Source: Chryseobacterium formosum
GTDB taxonomy: Bacteria; Bacteroidota; Bacteroidia; Flavobacteriales; Weeksellaceae
Reading direction: 5' to 3'
NCBI RefSeq assembly: GCF_026460885.1
Contig: NZ_JAOVZW010000033.1
Location: forward strand, 32,482-96,481
Length of the DNA: 64,000 bases
Positions 46,022-54,113 of the stretch are shown one piece after another (position 1 is the first letter of the stretch; every line of letters begins with the position of its first letter). The notes under the pieces are model-generated. The model was not told the DNA's origin and did not search any database. It was given only the letters and a program-made list of their open reading frames with translations. A program made the translations under genes and the position numbers.

Positions 46022-46515
46022 TTGGAAATCGACGAACTACTCGAATCACTAAACAATAACCATTTGGGATGGTCAGTGACAATGGCTCCCGTAATTATGG
46101 GAAATCCAGAAAGAGAAGAGCTTGGAAAAGAATTGACCAATAGTTTTTGTAAGACTGATCCCGAGATAGCAAAACATTTTGCCCGAACTATGACGCTGCA
46201 CATATATCACAACTAGTGTCGAACCTACTTGTGAATGCATTAATACACGGTTCCTCAGATGCTCCAATATTATTTCAGGCAGAGACTACAGATAAATATT
46301 GGGACGTCTCAGTCACGAATAAAGGTCTACAAATTCCAAAAGAAACATTAATTAATATTTTTCATCCTTTCCACCGTGGAGGTATAGAAAATAACCATAG
46401 CGGGTTAGGATTGGGATTGTACATTTCATCAGGAATAGTAAAAGCACATTGCGGTATATTATCTGTGACTTCAGATGAACATCAGACCTGTTTTATCTTA
46501 CGGGTTAGACTTTAG
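46022..46515 (+). pseudogene. Deletion scar: rsbQ-like hydrolase fragment joined to a histidine kinase tail
   Basis: The first part, in one frame to about 46186, reads LLESLNNNHLGWSV, APVIMGNPEREELGKELTNS and FCKTDPEIAKHFAR. This is the middle of an RsbQ-type alpha/beta hydrolase. From about 46192, in another frame, comes DAAHISQLVSNLLVNALIHG, VTNKGLQIPKETLINIFHPF and GLGLGLYISSGIVKAHCG, the end of a histidine kinase ATPase domain with its G boxes, to TAG at 46513. In many bacteria rsbQ-like genes stand next to PAS histidine kinases. One internal deletion would have removed the end of the hydrolase gene and most of the kinase gene. Confidence 0.75.
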
Positions 46516-46713
46516 CAATGAATTCCTGAAGGCTGCTGATTCCGCTCAACTTATTGGTGATCAGACGAAGCAAATAATAATGGGGTTTAATTATATACTT
46601 TCTTCTACCATAGATGATATTCTAACCACTTTCTCTTTAATTGATAAGTACTTTAATTTTCATGAAAATAATGAAGGAATTTCCTGTTGGTAAATAGAAG
46701 CATATAGTGACCT

Positions 46714-46992
46714 TTATTTAAATCTTTTTAACGAAATGTAAGCAGGTTCATCCAATTCTAATTTTAATATGATTTCGGTGTTAAAGTTTGTAGAAAACAT
46801 AATCGACAGATTTTCTGAAATCTCAATAATTTCACCCTTTTCCTGATACTCATACTTTTCACGCCACAGAACATTTATATAAAATGGTTTATGATTAGTT
46901 TCAATATTAGTATTAAGCTGTACGTAGCGATTCGTTATTTTCAATAAATAATGATCATTATAAAAAACGCCGATCAGATCTGATTTTTTCAT
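46714..46992 (-). CDS. Hypothetical protein
   Basis: A 92-residue soluble frame (MKKSDLIGVFYNDHYLLKIT, then RYVQLNTNIETNHKPFYINV and ILKLELDEPAYISLKRF). The alternation of hydrophobic and polar residues suggests a beta-rich fold. I do not recognise a family. It is separated by 150 bp from the peptide cluster upstream on the same strand and may or may not belong to it. Confidence 0.5.
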   Translation of the reverse strand: MKKSDLIGVFYNDHYLLKITNRYVQLNTNIETNHKPFYINVLWREKYEYQEKGEIIEISENLSIMFSTNFNTEIILKLELDEPAYISLKRFK

Positions 46993-47142
46993 TCTTGAGA
47001 TTTAGTTATGTGTTATAGAATTATGGTTATAAATCTATTATTAGATGGAATTAATATTTTTTTAGTATTTATTAATTTAGTTTTCACATCATATGATTTT
47101 ATATAATAAATTTAGAGCTGATAGTGATCTTATCTTTTCAAA

Positions 47143-48171
47143 TTAGGAAGTCCCTGAAAGAAATGTATAGTTGAAAACTTTATTGCCAGATACAATATGT
47201 AGAAGATCTCCTTCAAATGATGCAAAGTCAATATCACTACTTGTCAAATTTCCTTCATGAATTTTCGTACTATATATGTATTTGTTAAAGTTTAAATCAT
47301 AAACATCAATCACAATTGCGTCGACATTATCTGTTCTTGCAGAAAAAACAAATAATTTTCCGTCCTTTTCAAATACGGCATTATTTGTTGTGAATGTATC
47401 ACCTCTTTTATAATAAGTACCTTCGGGACCTTTCAACAATTTTGCTTTAGGAGAATTGTCATCAGTTTGAAACTCACCAGTAAAATTTCCATTTTTAAAA
47501 AAGAAAATTTTTGAGTATTTATCGCAGTAATATGCAATTTTTTCAGCTTCTAAATCAGTGAACTTACCTGCATAGATTAAGGCATTATCTATCGAAAGAT
47601 CTGTTTTGTTGGTTTCGATTGCATACACTAGTTTTAATTGATTTGATTCATTGATCGTGTAAAATCCAGTAACATAATCATTTTTTTGCGTTTTAAATTC
47701 TCCTAATACCAGTAAACTCCCTTTACTGTTTTTAATTGGTAAAAAACTGAAAACTTTAAAATTTTCGATTTGTATTAATGATAATTTTTTATCCTTAAAA
47801 GAGTACAACTTTAATTTAAAGTTGTCAATCATTATAGCACTGTTATTATCTAAGTAATCAATATGATAATCGCTAGGTAAGCTAATTTTAATCCCATCTT
47901 CTTTTTTCCCATAATAACTTATAAAATCAATTTTATAATCAATCATTGTAGGACCATTATTTGTTTTTAAAATATTATAAACACCCTTATTAGTTGTCAC
48001 ATTATTCCCTTCAAGATCATATTCACTGACTTTTTTAAATGAAATCGATGTTGTGTAATTTCGATTAAAAAGAAATTTTTTATTGCTAACTGTACTTTCA
48101 AATGCTCTAAAGAAAATTACAATTCCTGAAATAGCTATTATGAACAGCCAAAAAACGATACTATTTTTCAT
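47143..48171 (-). CDS. Membrane-anchored protein, possibly beta-propeller-like, last gene of the peptide cluster
   Basis: A 342-residue protein with one N-terminal membrane segment (IVFWLFIIAISGIVIFFRAF) that would place the rest in the periplasm. The large domain consists of repeating beta-type units with turns such as DGKLFVFSARTDNVDAIVI and FEGDLLHIVSGNKVFNYTFL. This recalls the TolB-like six-bladed propeller proteins found next to small secreted peptides in Bacteroidota, but I have no firm family match. It overlaps the upstream MauE-like gene by 11 bp, so the two are translationally coupled. Confidence 0.6.
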   Translation of the reverse strand: MKNSIVFWLFIIAISGIVIFFRAFESTVSNKKFLFNRNYTTSISFKKVSEYDLEGNNVTTNKGVYNILKTNNGPTMIDYKIDFISYYGKKEDGIKISLPSDYHIDYLDNNSAIMIDNFKLKLYSFKDKKLSLIQIENFKVFSFLPIKNSKGSLLVLGEFKTQKNDYVTGFYTINESNQLKLVYAIETNKTDLSIDNALIYAGKFTDLEAEKIAYYCDKYSKIFFFKNGNFTGEFQTDDNSPKAKLLKGPEGTYYKRGDTFTTNNAVFEKDGKLFVFSARTDNVDAIVIDVYDLNFNKYIYSTKIHEGNLTSSDIDFASFEGDLLHIVSGNKVFNYTFLSGTS

Positions 48172-48577
48172 CAGTTTTAATATTATTGTAACTGCAGTAA
48201 CTTAAAAAAGTAATAAGAAGGTTAATTATCAGATGATATTTAAACGATAGACCATTTAAGATTCCTCCACAGCCGCAGATTTCATATCTTCCGTTAGCAA
48301 ATAAGAAAATTATGTATGATGTAAAAATCAGCATCATTATAAAGGAAAAAAGTAATCCCGTTTTTTTTTTGAATATGAGCAATATTACAATGCTTAATTC
48401 AAGAAGCAAAACAAAGTATGAAAGATAAACCGCTTGTTGAAAATTAAAAATACCAGTTTTAAAAATGTTAGTTTGAAATGATTTGATTGCCAGTAATTTA
48501 TTTGTTAATGTGTATGAAAAGAAGATTATTAGAACATAGTTAATTATATTCCATAATACGATTGTTGTATTTTTCAT
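48161..48577 (-). CDS. MauE/DoxX-like redox membrane protein
   Basis: A 138-residue inner-membrane protein with four hydrophobic segments (IINYVLIIFFSYTLTNKLLA, AVYLSYFVLLLELSIVILLI, LLFSFIMMLIFTSYIIFLFA, HLIINLLITFLSYC). The short motif EICGCGGI after the third segment matches the cysteine signature of Bacteroidota MauE/DoxX-like proteins, which are linked to thiol-disulfide exchange in the periplasm. Start and stop overlap both neighbours (one base with the receptor gene, 11 bp with the propeller-like gene). A role in oxidising the two-cysteine peptide at 50967 is a reasonable guess. Confidence 0.75.
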   Translation of the reverse strand: MKNTTIVLWNIINYVLIIFFSYTLTNKLLAIKSFQTNIFKTGIFNFQQAVYLSYFVLLLELSIVILLIFKKKTGLLFSFIMMLIFTSYIIFLFANGRYEICGCGGILNGLSFKYHLIINLLITFLSYCSYNNIKTDEK

Positions 48578-50832
48578 TATTTATTTGTTATATCATCATT
48601 TACAATTGTAGGTGCACTAAATCGATCGGTAAAATTTTTCCCAAATCGATATGTTATTGTCAAAAGAATATTTGATAAATTGTTATTGATTAGGTTAGTC
48701 TGGGAAAAATTTTTATAATCTGACCTGATTTTAGATTTAGCAGACCATCCAAACAAATCGTTGTAAGATAGATTTACTGTAAGATTATCATTAAAATAGT
48801 TTGACTCAAGTTCGATACTGGTTAAAGGTCTGTAGTAGGATGTGGATACCAATTGAATATTTCTTGAGTTGTAATTTCCGTTAAATATAATTACATATTT
48901 ATCTTTTATAGTGGTGCTCAAATTAATATTAGAACTTAAAGAAAAACCTTCATTTCTACGGATGATTGCTGCTTCACTATGAGTTTTATATAAACTATAA
49001 TTAAATCCGACACTTCCGCTAAAATTAATAAGTTTGAATAGCTTCCTGTTGTAACTTAAATTAGATCCGATGATAGTCCCTTTTCCTGCATTTTCAAAAG
49101 AATTTATAATCAGATTGTTTTCGGTAACTAGTGTTTCAACGGTTGCATTAGTCAACAGTTGAGAGAACAGATTTAAACTTATATCACTTTTGTTTTTTGT
49201 GTTTTTTTGATGTAATGTTATATCGAAAGAATGTTTTAATTCCGGAAGCAAACTGTTGTTACCTTTTAATGTATATGTGGGGCTTAGAACAACAGGAACA
49301 GGATTTAAATAGGTGGAATTTGGTCTTTGAATTTTGTATGAATAGTCTACATTTAAACTCATTTTACCTAAATCAAAATTTACTGAGGCTGAAGGTAGAA
49401 AATAGGAATAATTTTGACTGAATTCTTCAGTACTATTATAGGTATTATCATAAGCAAGTGATGCAGCAGTTGATATCTTATCAGTAATATCATATGTGAA
49501 ATTACCATGAAAAGTATTAAGAGATTGTGAATATAATGAAGCTGCTAAAGGAAACTGAAATCTTCTATTGATGTTTTTATAGCCTATAAAATAGGTTAGA
49601 CCCTGAATCTTTGACTTGTTCCTGTAGATTACTTCATTAGATAATTCGCTTAATCTCGCATATGAAGTATTATGATCTTCACTCAACGAATTCTGAAACA
49701 GATAATTATTAGAATTGTAATGATTATAATATTTAGATCTAAATTGAATGATCGCTTTATCATTAAATTTATATTCATATACTCCAGAAACTCCCCATTT
49801 TCTTAGCACCTCCTGATCCTCTGTCAAAAAAGCATAGTTTTGATTACTGTCAGTAAACACCCCCTTTGACTTTCCGTCAAAATGATACCCGAAAAGATTT
49901 CCGGATAGGTAAATACTAGACTTAGAATTCAATATTATCTTAGACTTTGCATTCAGAGAGTTTTGCCAACCTTTCACTTTTCTGTCTGTTTTTGTATACG
50001 TACTGAAATTACCGTCAATCCTTTCAAAATCATTATTTATATTTTGATTGTTTGTTCCAAAATCATAAAAAGCTTTGAAGATGATGTTCTTAGATTTATA
50101 AGACAAGGTCGGAGAAAATCCATATTTAGATAATCGTGTTCCTCCTCGTGCCTCAAGCTCTCCCTTGATAAAATGTTCCTCCTTTACTTTTGTAATTATT
50201 TGTATGATTGCATCAACATTTTGACTAGAGTTGTACATTGACGGAGGATTGCTTATAACTTCAACGGTGGCTACATCCTTAGCATCCAGTTTTTTAAGTT
50301 CAATAAAATCTGCTTCAATGCCATCTATAAAAAGTAAAGCTTGTTTTCTGTTATGTATTAAAACATTTTCGTTTACAACAGTTATAGAAGGTAATCGTTG
50401 TAATACTTTATCTGATTTTGTGTTTTTTGTAAAATCTTTACTATTTATTTTATAAGATGTTTTCCCGGCTTTTTCTAATGTTGTTTTACCATCAATAGCA
50501 ACTTCAGCAATTTCATTTATTTTCTCTTTTAGTATAACTTGTATATTAGAATTGTTTTCTAAGGGGAAAATTTGCCTGTTTTCATTATATCCAACAGCAC
50601 TAAAAATGATTTCAACGTTTTTATTCTGTGATGACTGTATTATTATGCTAAACTTTCCTTCCTTGTTTGTTAGAACTTTTGTATTATTTCCTGGAATGCT
50701 AATGATAACGTCTGACAAAGGCTGTTCATTTGCTAAAACTCTTCCCTCAATCTTAAAAGAATTTTGAGAAAATGCTACAGTAGAAACAACAATTGATAAA
50801 AGAAGTATTAGTTTAGAGATTATTTTTTCCAT
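48577..50832 (-). CDS. TonB-dependent receptor-like outer-membrane protein
   Basis: A 751-residue outer-membrane protein. Signal peptide (LILLLSIVVSTVAFSQ); carboxypeptidase-regulatory-like domain at about residues 25-105 (IEGRVLANEQPLSDVIISIP); plug with KVLQRLPSITVVNENVLIHN, ALLFIDGI and VEVISNPPSMYNSS; then a long beta-barrel of the OMP_b-brl type ending in LTITYRFGKNF before a short C-terminal tail. This class often has no SusD partner and handles peptides, siderophores or unknown ligands. It follows the secreted peptide gene after a hairpin and begins a tightly overlapped three-gene run. Confidence 0.9.
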   Translation of the reverse strand: MEKIISKLILLLSIVVSTVAFSQNSFKIEGRVLANEQPLSDVIISIPGNNTKVLTNKEGKFSIIIQSSQNKNVEIIFSAVGYNENRQIFPLENNSNIQVILKEKINEIAEVAIDGKTTLEKAGKTSYKINSKDFTKNTKSDKVLQRLPSITVVNENVLIHNRKQALLFIDGIEADFIELKKLDAKDVATVEVISNPPSMYNSSQNVDAIIQIITKVKEEHFIKGELEARGGTRLSKYGFSPTLSYKSKNIIFKAFYDFGTNNQNINNDFERIDGNFSTYTKTDRKVKGWQNSLNAKSKIILNSKSSIYLSGNLFGYHFDGKSKGVFTDSNQNYAFLTEDQEVLRKWGVSGVYEYKFNDKAIIQFRSKYYNHYNSNNYLFQNSLSEDHNTSYARLSELSNEVIYRNKSKIQGLTYFIGYKNINRRFQFPLAASLYSQSLNTFHGNFTYDITDKISTAASLAYDNTYNSTEEFSQNYSYFLPSASVNFDLGKMSLNVDYSYKIQRPNSTYLNPVPVVLSPTYTLKGNNSLLPELKHSFDITLHQKNTKNKSDISLNLFSQLLTNATVETLVTENNLIINSFENAGKGTIIGSNLSYNRKLFKLINFSGSVGFNYSLYKTHSEAAIIRRNEGFSLSSNINLSTTIKDKYVIIFNGNYNSRNIQLVSTSYYRPLTSIELESNYFNDNLTVNLSYNDLFGWSAKSKIRSDYKNFSQTNLINNNLSNILLTITYRFGKNFTDRFSAPTIVNDDITNK

Positions 50833-50921
50833 AACATGGTATGCGCTTTGAGATGAATACTGATGATATTAAAATTTTATCACCGAAAATCTCTAAATAA
50901 TTATTTTTGAAATAAATTAAA

Positions 50922-50947
50922 AGTGTTGCCAAATCCTTGGCAACACT
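50922..50947 (-). terminator. Hairpin between the peptide and receptor genes (terminator or attenuator)
   Basis: AGTGTTGCCAA (50922-50932) and TTGGCAACACT (50937-50947) form a perfect 11-bp stem with a 4-base loop; on the minus strand TTTTAATTT follows. It lies 20 bp after the peptide stop codon and 90 bp before the receptor start. This suits high expression of the peptide and partial read-through to the receptor. Confidence 0.8.
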
Positions 50948-50966
50948 AATCCTTATTCGGATACTA

Positions 50967-51170
50967 CTACCATTCTCTCCACTTACCGTAAAGAGTAGTT
51001 CCGCTAGAAGTTCTTCCACACGTTCCTTTCTCACCTACGCATCCAGCACCTTCAGGAGCTAAAACGTCTTCAAAACCTGTAGCTGATTTAGCCTTAACAT
51101 TTGAAGACCCTGCTAATGTTGCCATTGTAATTCCTACAACCGCTAAACTTAGTTTAAATAAGTTTTTCAT
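50967..51170 (-). CDS. Small secreted peptide with two cysteines (NVEALA-like leader)
   Basis: A 67-residue precursor: signal peptide MKNLFKLSLAVVGITMATLA, then SSNVKAKSATGFEDVLAPEG and the C-terminal AGCVGEKGTCGRTSSGTTLY followed by GKWREW. The two cysteines in C-x5-C could form a disulfide. The NVKAKSA stretch after the signal is reminiscent of the NVEALA leaders of small Bacteroidota peptides, but this is an impression, not a domain hit. The mature form is probably 30-40 residues. It lies upstream of a receptor, a MauE-like protein and a possible propeller protein on the same strand. Confidence 0.75.
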   Translation of the reverse strand: MKNLFKLSLAVVGITMATLAGSSNVKAKSATGFEDVLAPEGAGCVGEKGTCGRTSSGTTLYGKWREW

Positions 51171-51272
51171 AATTATTTTATTAATTTAATTAAACATAAC
51201 CCGAAGGTTTCTATATATTTATAGTCTTAAGAATCTTGCATTGCGCACTGCAAATCTTCAAAAGATGATAAA

Positions 51273-51509
51273 TCAATTTGTTGTTCTCCAATGGCCACCA
51301 TGTTTTACCGGAGGATCATTGTTATCAATTTCAAATCCAGCACTGGATGTAGAATCTTTCTTTTGATAATTTTCTTTTTTTAAATTAGTTTCTACATTGT
51401 CAGAGATGATTTGATTACTGTTGTTTTCGATGTCAGCAATCTCGTCAATTTGTCTGCATGAGTTCAATGTCACAATTAATATTAGAATTTGGATAAACCT
51501 TAGTTTCAT
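51273..51509 (-). CDS. Small lipoprotein of the peptide cluster
   Basis: A 78-residue lipoprotein: MKLRFIQILILIVTLNSCRQ with lipobox LNSC, an acidic Asn-rich middle (IADIENNSNQIISDNVETNL) and a short basic C-terminus (PPVKHGGHWRTTN). No family recognised. It precedes the two-cysteine peptide gene by 102 bp and is probably the first gene of the transcript from the promoter near 51571. The tail with aromatic and basic residues (HWRTTN) is similar in flavour to the GKWREW end of the peptide, which may mean a common interaction, but this is speculative. Confidence 0.65.
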   Translation of the reverse strand: MKLRFIQILILIVTLNSCRQIDEIADIENNSNQIISDNVETNLKKENYQKKDSTSSAGFEIDNNDPPVKHGGHWRTTN

Positions 51510-51539
51510 GTTAATAAATTTTAAATGATGTAAAAGTTT

Positions 51540-51553
51540 ATCCGGTACCGGAT
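51540..51553. promoter_or_regulatory. 14-bp perfect palindrome
   Basis: ATCCGGTACCGGAT lies between the minus-strand promoter element at 51571 and the lipoprotein start at 51509, so it is in the leader of the peptide-cluster transcript. It is GC-rich against an AT-rich background and suits a dimeric regulator or an RNA hairpin. Confidence 0.6.
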
Positions 51554-51570
51554 TGACTTAAGTTTCGGGG

Positions 51571-51578
51571 CAAAATTA
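51571..51578 (-). promoter_or_regulatory. Promoter -7 element of the peptide cluster
   Basis: On the minus strand this reads TAATTTTG, fitting TAnnTTTG, 62 bp before the lipoprotein start codon. Confidence 0.5.
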
Positions 51579-51616
51579 TTACTTAAATGAAACTTTTTTT
51601 GTGAAACAATGCCATG

Positions 51617-51647
51617 ATTTACAAATCAAGACGAGGGATTTGTAAAT
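51617..51647. promoter_or_regulatory. 11-bp inverted repeat in the divergent region
   Basis: ATTTACAAATC (51617-51627) and GATTTGTAAAT (51637-51647) are perfect inverted arms with a 9-bp spacer. The site is 40-70 bp upstream of the minus-strand promoter and about 90 bp upstream of the plus-strand promoter, a position suited to the divergently encoded AraC-type regulator. Confidence 0.7.
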
Positions 51648-51734
51648 TATAGCAAAATTAAAATACTGGAAATTAAGTTGTTGTGCGAATATCTTTGAAA
51701 TTGAATTCTCCTTATATTATGCATGGATTTTTAG

Positions 51735-51742
51735 TAAATTTG
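51735..51742 (+). promoter_or_regulatory. Promoter -7 element of the TPR-AraC gene
   Basis: TAAATTTG, matching TAnnTTTG, 19 bp before the TTG start of the regulator gene. Confidence 0.55.
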
Positions 51743-51761
51743 CAAGATAAACTTCTGGAAA

Positions 51762-53489
51762 TTGAAAATTTACAAAGGCTTTTTATACCTAATCATATTT
51801 ATTTTTTCGTCATACTTTAATGCTCAAAAAACATTTAGTTCTAAAGACTATACTAGCTTGAGAAAAAATTACGAGGATCTTGCCGAAAATGATGAGCGAG
51901 CTCTACCGTATATAAAGAAATATTTAAGAGAGGCTACTAAAGAAAAAAACTATAATAAAATTTTTCAGGGTTATCAGGATGCGATATTCTATACAAATGA
52001 TAAAGAAAAGAAATTATCTTATGCAGATAGCTGTGTAAAGCAGATGCTTAAATCAAATGATGATGAACTTATTAGCAGTGCTTATCTGGAAAAAGGCGTT
52101 ATTTATTATTTCTTTTATAAGCGTTACCAGCCTGCACTGAATAACTATCTGAAAGCTTATGAAAGTTCAAAGAATATTTCCAATGATTTTCTAAGATATC
52201 GAATTGTGTACCAGCTTGGCGTAGTTAAAAGTTATTTAGGTTATTATGCTGATGCATCAGAATTATTTAAAGAGTGCATCAATCATTTTGAACCTCTTAC
52301 ATCTGGGAACATTCATCCTAATCTTATTTACAATAATAAAAAGGGCTATTTTAATAGCTTACATCAACAGATTATCTGCTATGAAAAGCTAAAAAATTTT
52401 AAACAAAGTGATTCCTTGCTTGATGTAGGTATAAACACACTGCCATCTTCTGAACGATTTGATTTAGAAAAAGCTTATTTTATCAAAGCAAAAGGAATTT
52501 CTAATTTTAGAAAGCGAAGATATAAAGATGCTGTTGCATATTTATCCACTACTATTCCGGTCTTTAAACGGTATAATGATGTAACATGGTTCGCTGTAAG
52601 TAGCTTTTATCTAGGAAAAAGCTTCGGAGAATTAAAGAATGATGAGAAATCCATCTCTTATTTTTTAAAAGTTGATTCTGTTTTTCAAAAGCAGAATTTT
52701 ATTATACCTGAACTAAGATCTAATTATGAAATTTTAATTAACTACTATAATTCAAAGGAGAAGAAAGATGCTGAACTTTTTTATACCAAGCAATTGATTA
52801 AAGTTGATAATATTTTAGGTAATGACTTTCAATATCTATCACCCAAAATACATAAGGAATACGATACAAAAGCATTGTTAGAAAAACAAAAGAGATTAGA
52901 AACTAATTACAATTTCAGCTTTTTAGCTGCTGTGGTATTGTTGCTCTCGGTAGCAGTACTACTGTTTATTATACATATTAAAAGAAAAAAAGAAAAGCAT
53001 ATTCTCTCGCAGTATATGGCTTTGGAAAATAGAATTCTCAATCAGGAAGGCAATTCTGTAATTTCCAAAGTGAGTTTTGAAAATCAATCAAATAAAGATA
53101 ACAGAAATAATATTCCTGAAAATGTTGTCAATGATATTCTAAAAAAGCTCGCTGAATTTGAGCGGAAAAAAGGTTTCGTAAAAAAAGGTCTTACACAACA
53201 AGAGCTTTCAAAAAGTTTCGGAACAAATACCACTTATCTTTCACAAATAGTAAATGAGTTTAAAGGAAAGAATTTTAATTCATATTTAAATGAACTGCGC
53301 ATTAAATATATAACCACCGAATTGTATCATAACCCAAAACTACTAGACTATACCATTGAAGGATTATCGGAAAAGTGCGGGATGAGCTCAAGACAAAATT
53401 TTTCGGATATTTTTACTGAGATTAATGGTGTGAGGCCTGCTTATTTCTTAAAAAAGAAAAAACAGGAGCTATATAATAACAAGTCGTAA
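51762..53489 (+). CDS. TPR-containing membrane-bound AraC-type regulator
   Basis: A 575-residue regulator with an unusual layout. A signal peptide (GFLYLIIFIFSSYFNAQ) leads to a periplasmic part of about 370 residues with TPR repeats (YQPALNNYLKAYESSKNI, YADASELFKECINHFE, YKDAVAYLSTTIPVFKRYND). One membrane segment follows (FSFLAAVVLLLSVAVLLFII), then a cytoplasmic AraC domain (LTQQELSKSFGTNTTYLSQI and IEGLSEKCGMSSRQNFSDIF). No ATG lies near the start; TTG at 51762 is the only one that keeps the signal peptide. It could sense a periplasmic peptide or ligand and act directly on DNA. It is divergent from the peptide cluster. Confidence 0.88.
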   Translation: MKIYKGFLYLIIFIFSSYFNAQKTFSSKDYTSLRKNYEDLAENDERALPYIKKYLREATKEKNYNKIFQGYQDAIFYTNDKEKKLSYADSCVKQMLKSNDDELISSAYLEKGVIYYFFYKRYQPALNNYLKAYESSKNISNDFLRYRIVYQLGVVKSYLGYYADASELFKECINHFEPLTSGNIHPNLIYNNKKGYFNSLHQQIICYEKLKNFKQSDSLLDVGINTLPSSERFDLEKAYFIKAKGISNFRKRRYKDAVAYLSTTIPVFKRYNDVTWFAVSSFYLGKSFGELKNDEKSISYFLKVDSVFQKQNFIIPELRSNYEILINYYNSKEKKDAELFYTKQLIKVDNILGNDFQYLSPKIHKEYDTKALLEKQKRLETNYNFSFLAAVVLLLSVAVLLFIIHIKRKKEKHILSQYMALENRILNQEGNSVISKVSFENQSNKDNRNNIPENVVNDILKKLAEFERKKGFVKKGLTQQELSKSFGTNTTYLSQIVNEFKGKNFNSYLNELRIKYITTELYHNPKLLDYTIEGLSEKCGMSSRQNFSDIFTEINGVRPAYFLKKKKQELYNNKS

Positions 53490-53921
53490 TTGCTTGAAAA
53501 TACTTCTCAATAATTATCATGCAGGGCTCCTTTTTGTATAACGCTAAAAGAAGCCTCTCAATTTTTAAGTATTAAATTGCTTGATCATTTTATTTTAACT
53601 TCTGATAGCTCTTTTCGTTTAGAGAAGAAGGTATTTTATAGAATGTAAACTTTTAAATATTAAAACGGCGATTAAAAATGACCTTTTTTATAGTTTCGGT
53701 AAAAAAAATTATACCCTCCTTATATCGGGATTACCTTTTTGCAATTTTTAATTGGCACAACACCATTGATAACATTCCAAGCAGAACTTAGAATGTATCA
53801 AAAATATTGAAGACTATAAAGCGTACTATTTGAGATAGTCTGAGTTCAATTCTTCCAGCATCTTTTCTTAGGATAATGCTATCCAAAGAATCTGTTATTA
53901 ATAAACGATGATCAAGTGATT
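53490..53921. other. Intergenic stretch after the TPR-AraC gene
   Basis: No gene or clear hairpin on the plus strand. It is AT-rich and unremarkable. The minus-strand terminator of the next gene begins at its right edge. Confidence 0.4.
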
Positions 53922-53953
53922 AAGAAAATAAAAAGCCCATTTTAAAATGGGCT
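53922..53953 (-). terminator. Terminator of the TPR-LuxR gene
   Basis: AGCCCATTTT-AAAATGGGCT (53934-53953) is a perfect palindrome; on the minus strand it is followed by TTTTTATTTT. It lies 160 bp after the minus-strand stop at 54114. Confidence 0.75.
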
Positions 53954-54113
53954 CGATGTATTAATTTTAATAGATTGCAGTTTTCCTTGTGCCGGTCTGA
54001 ATGGTAACCTTCATAGAAAAGTCAGAAACCTCATAAGATGCAAATGCAGTTCATTGAAATTTTGATATATCCAAGACGCCAAAAAGCCAGAAATAAATCA
54101 AAAAACAATATAG

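Noticed and set aside
46475..46693. 72-codon frame overlapping the end of the histidine kinase relic
   Set aside because: It overlaps real kinase-derived sequence in another frame and has no recognisable features.
50813..51034. 73-codon minus-strand frame across the hairpin between peptide and receptor
   Set aside because: It runs through the terminator hairpin and overlaps the peptide gene in another frame; no start signal supports it.
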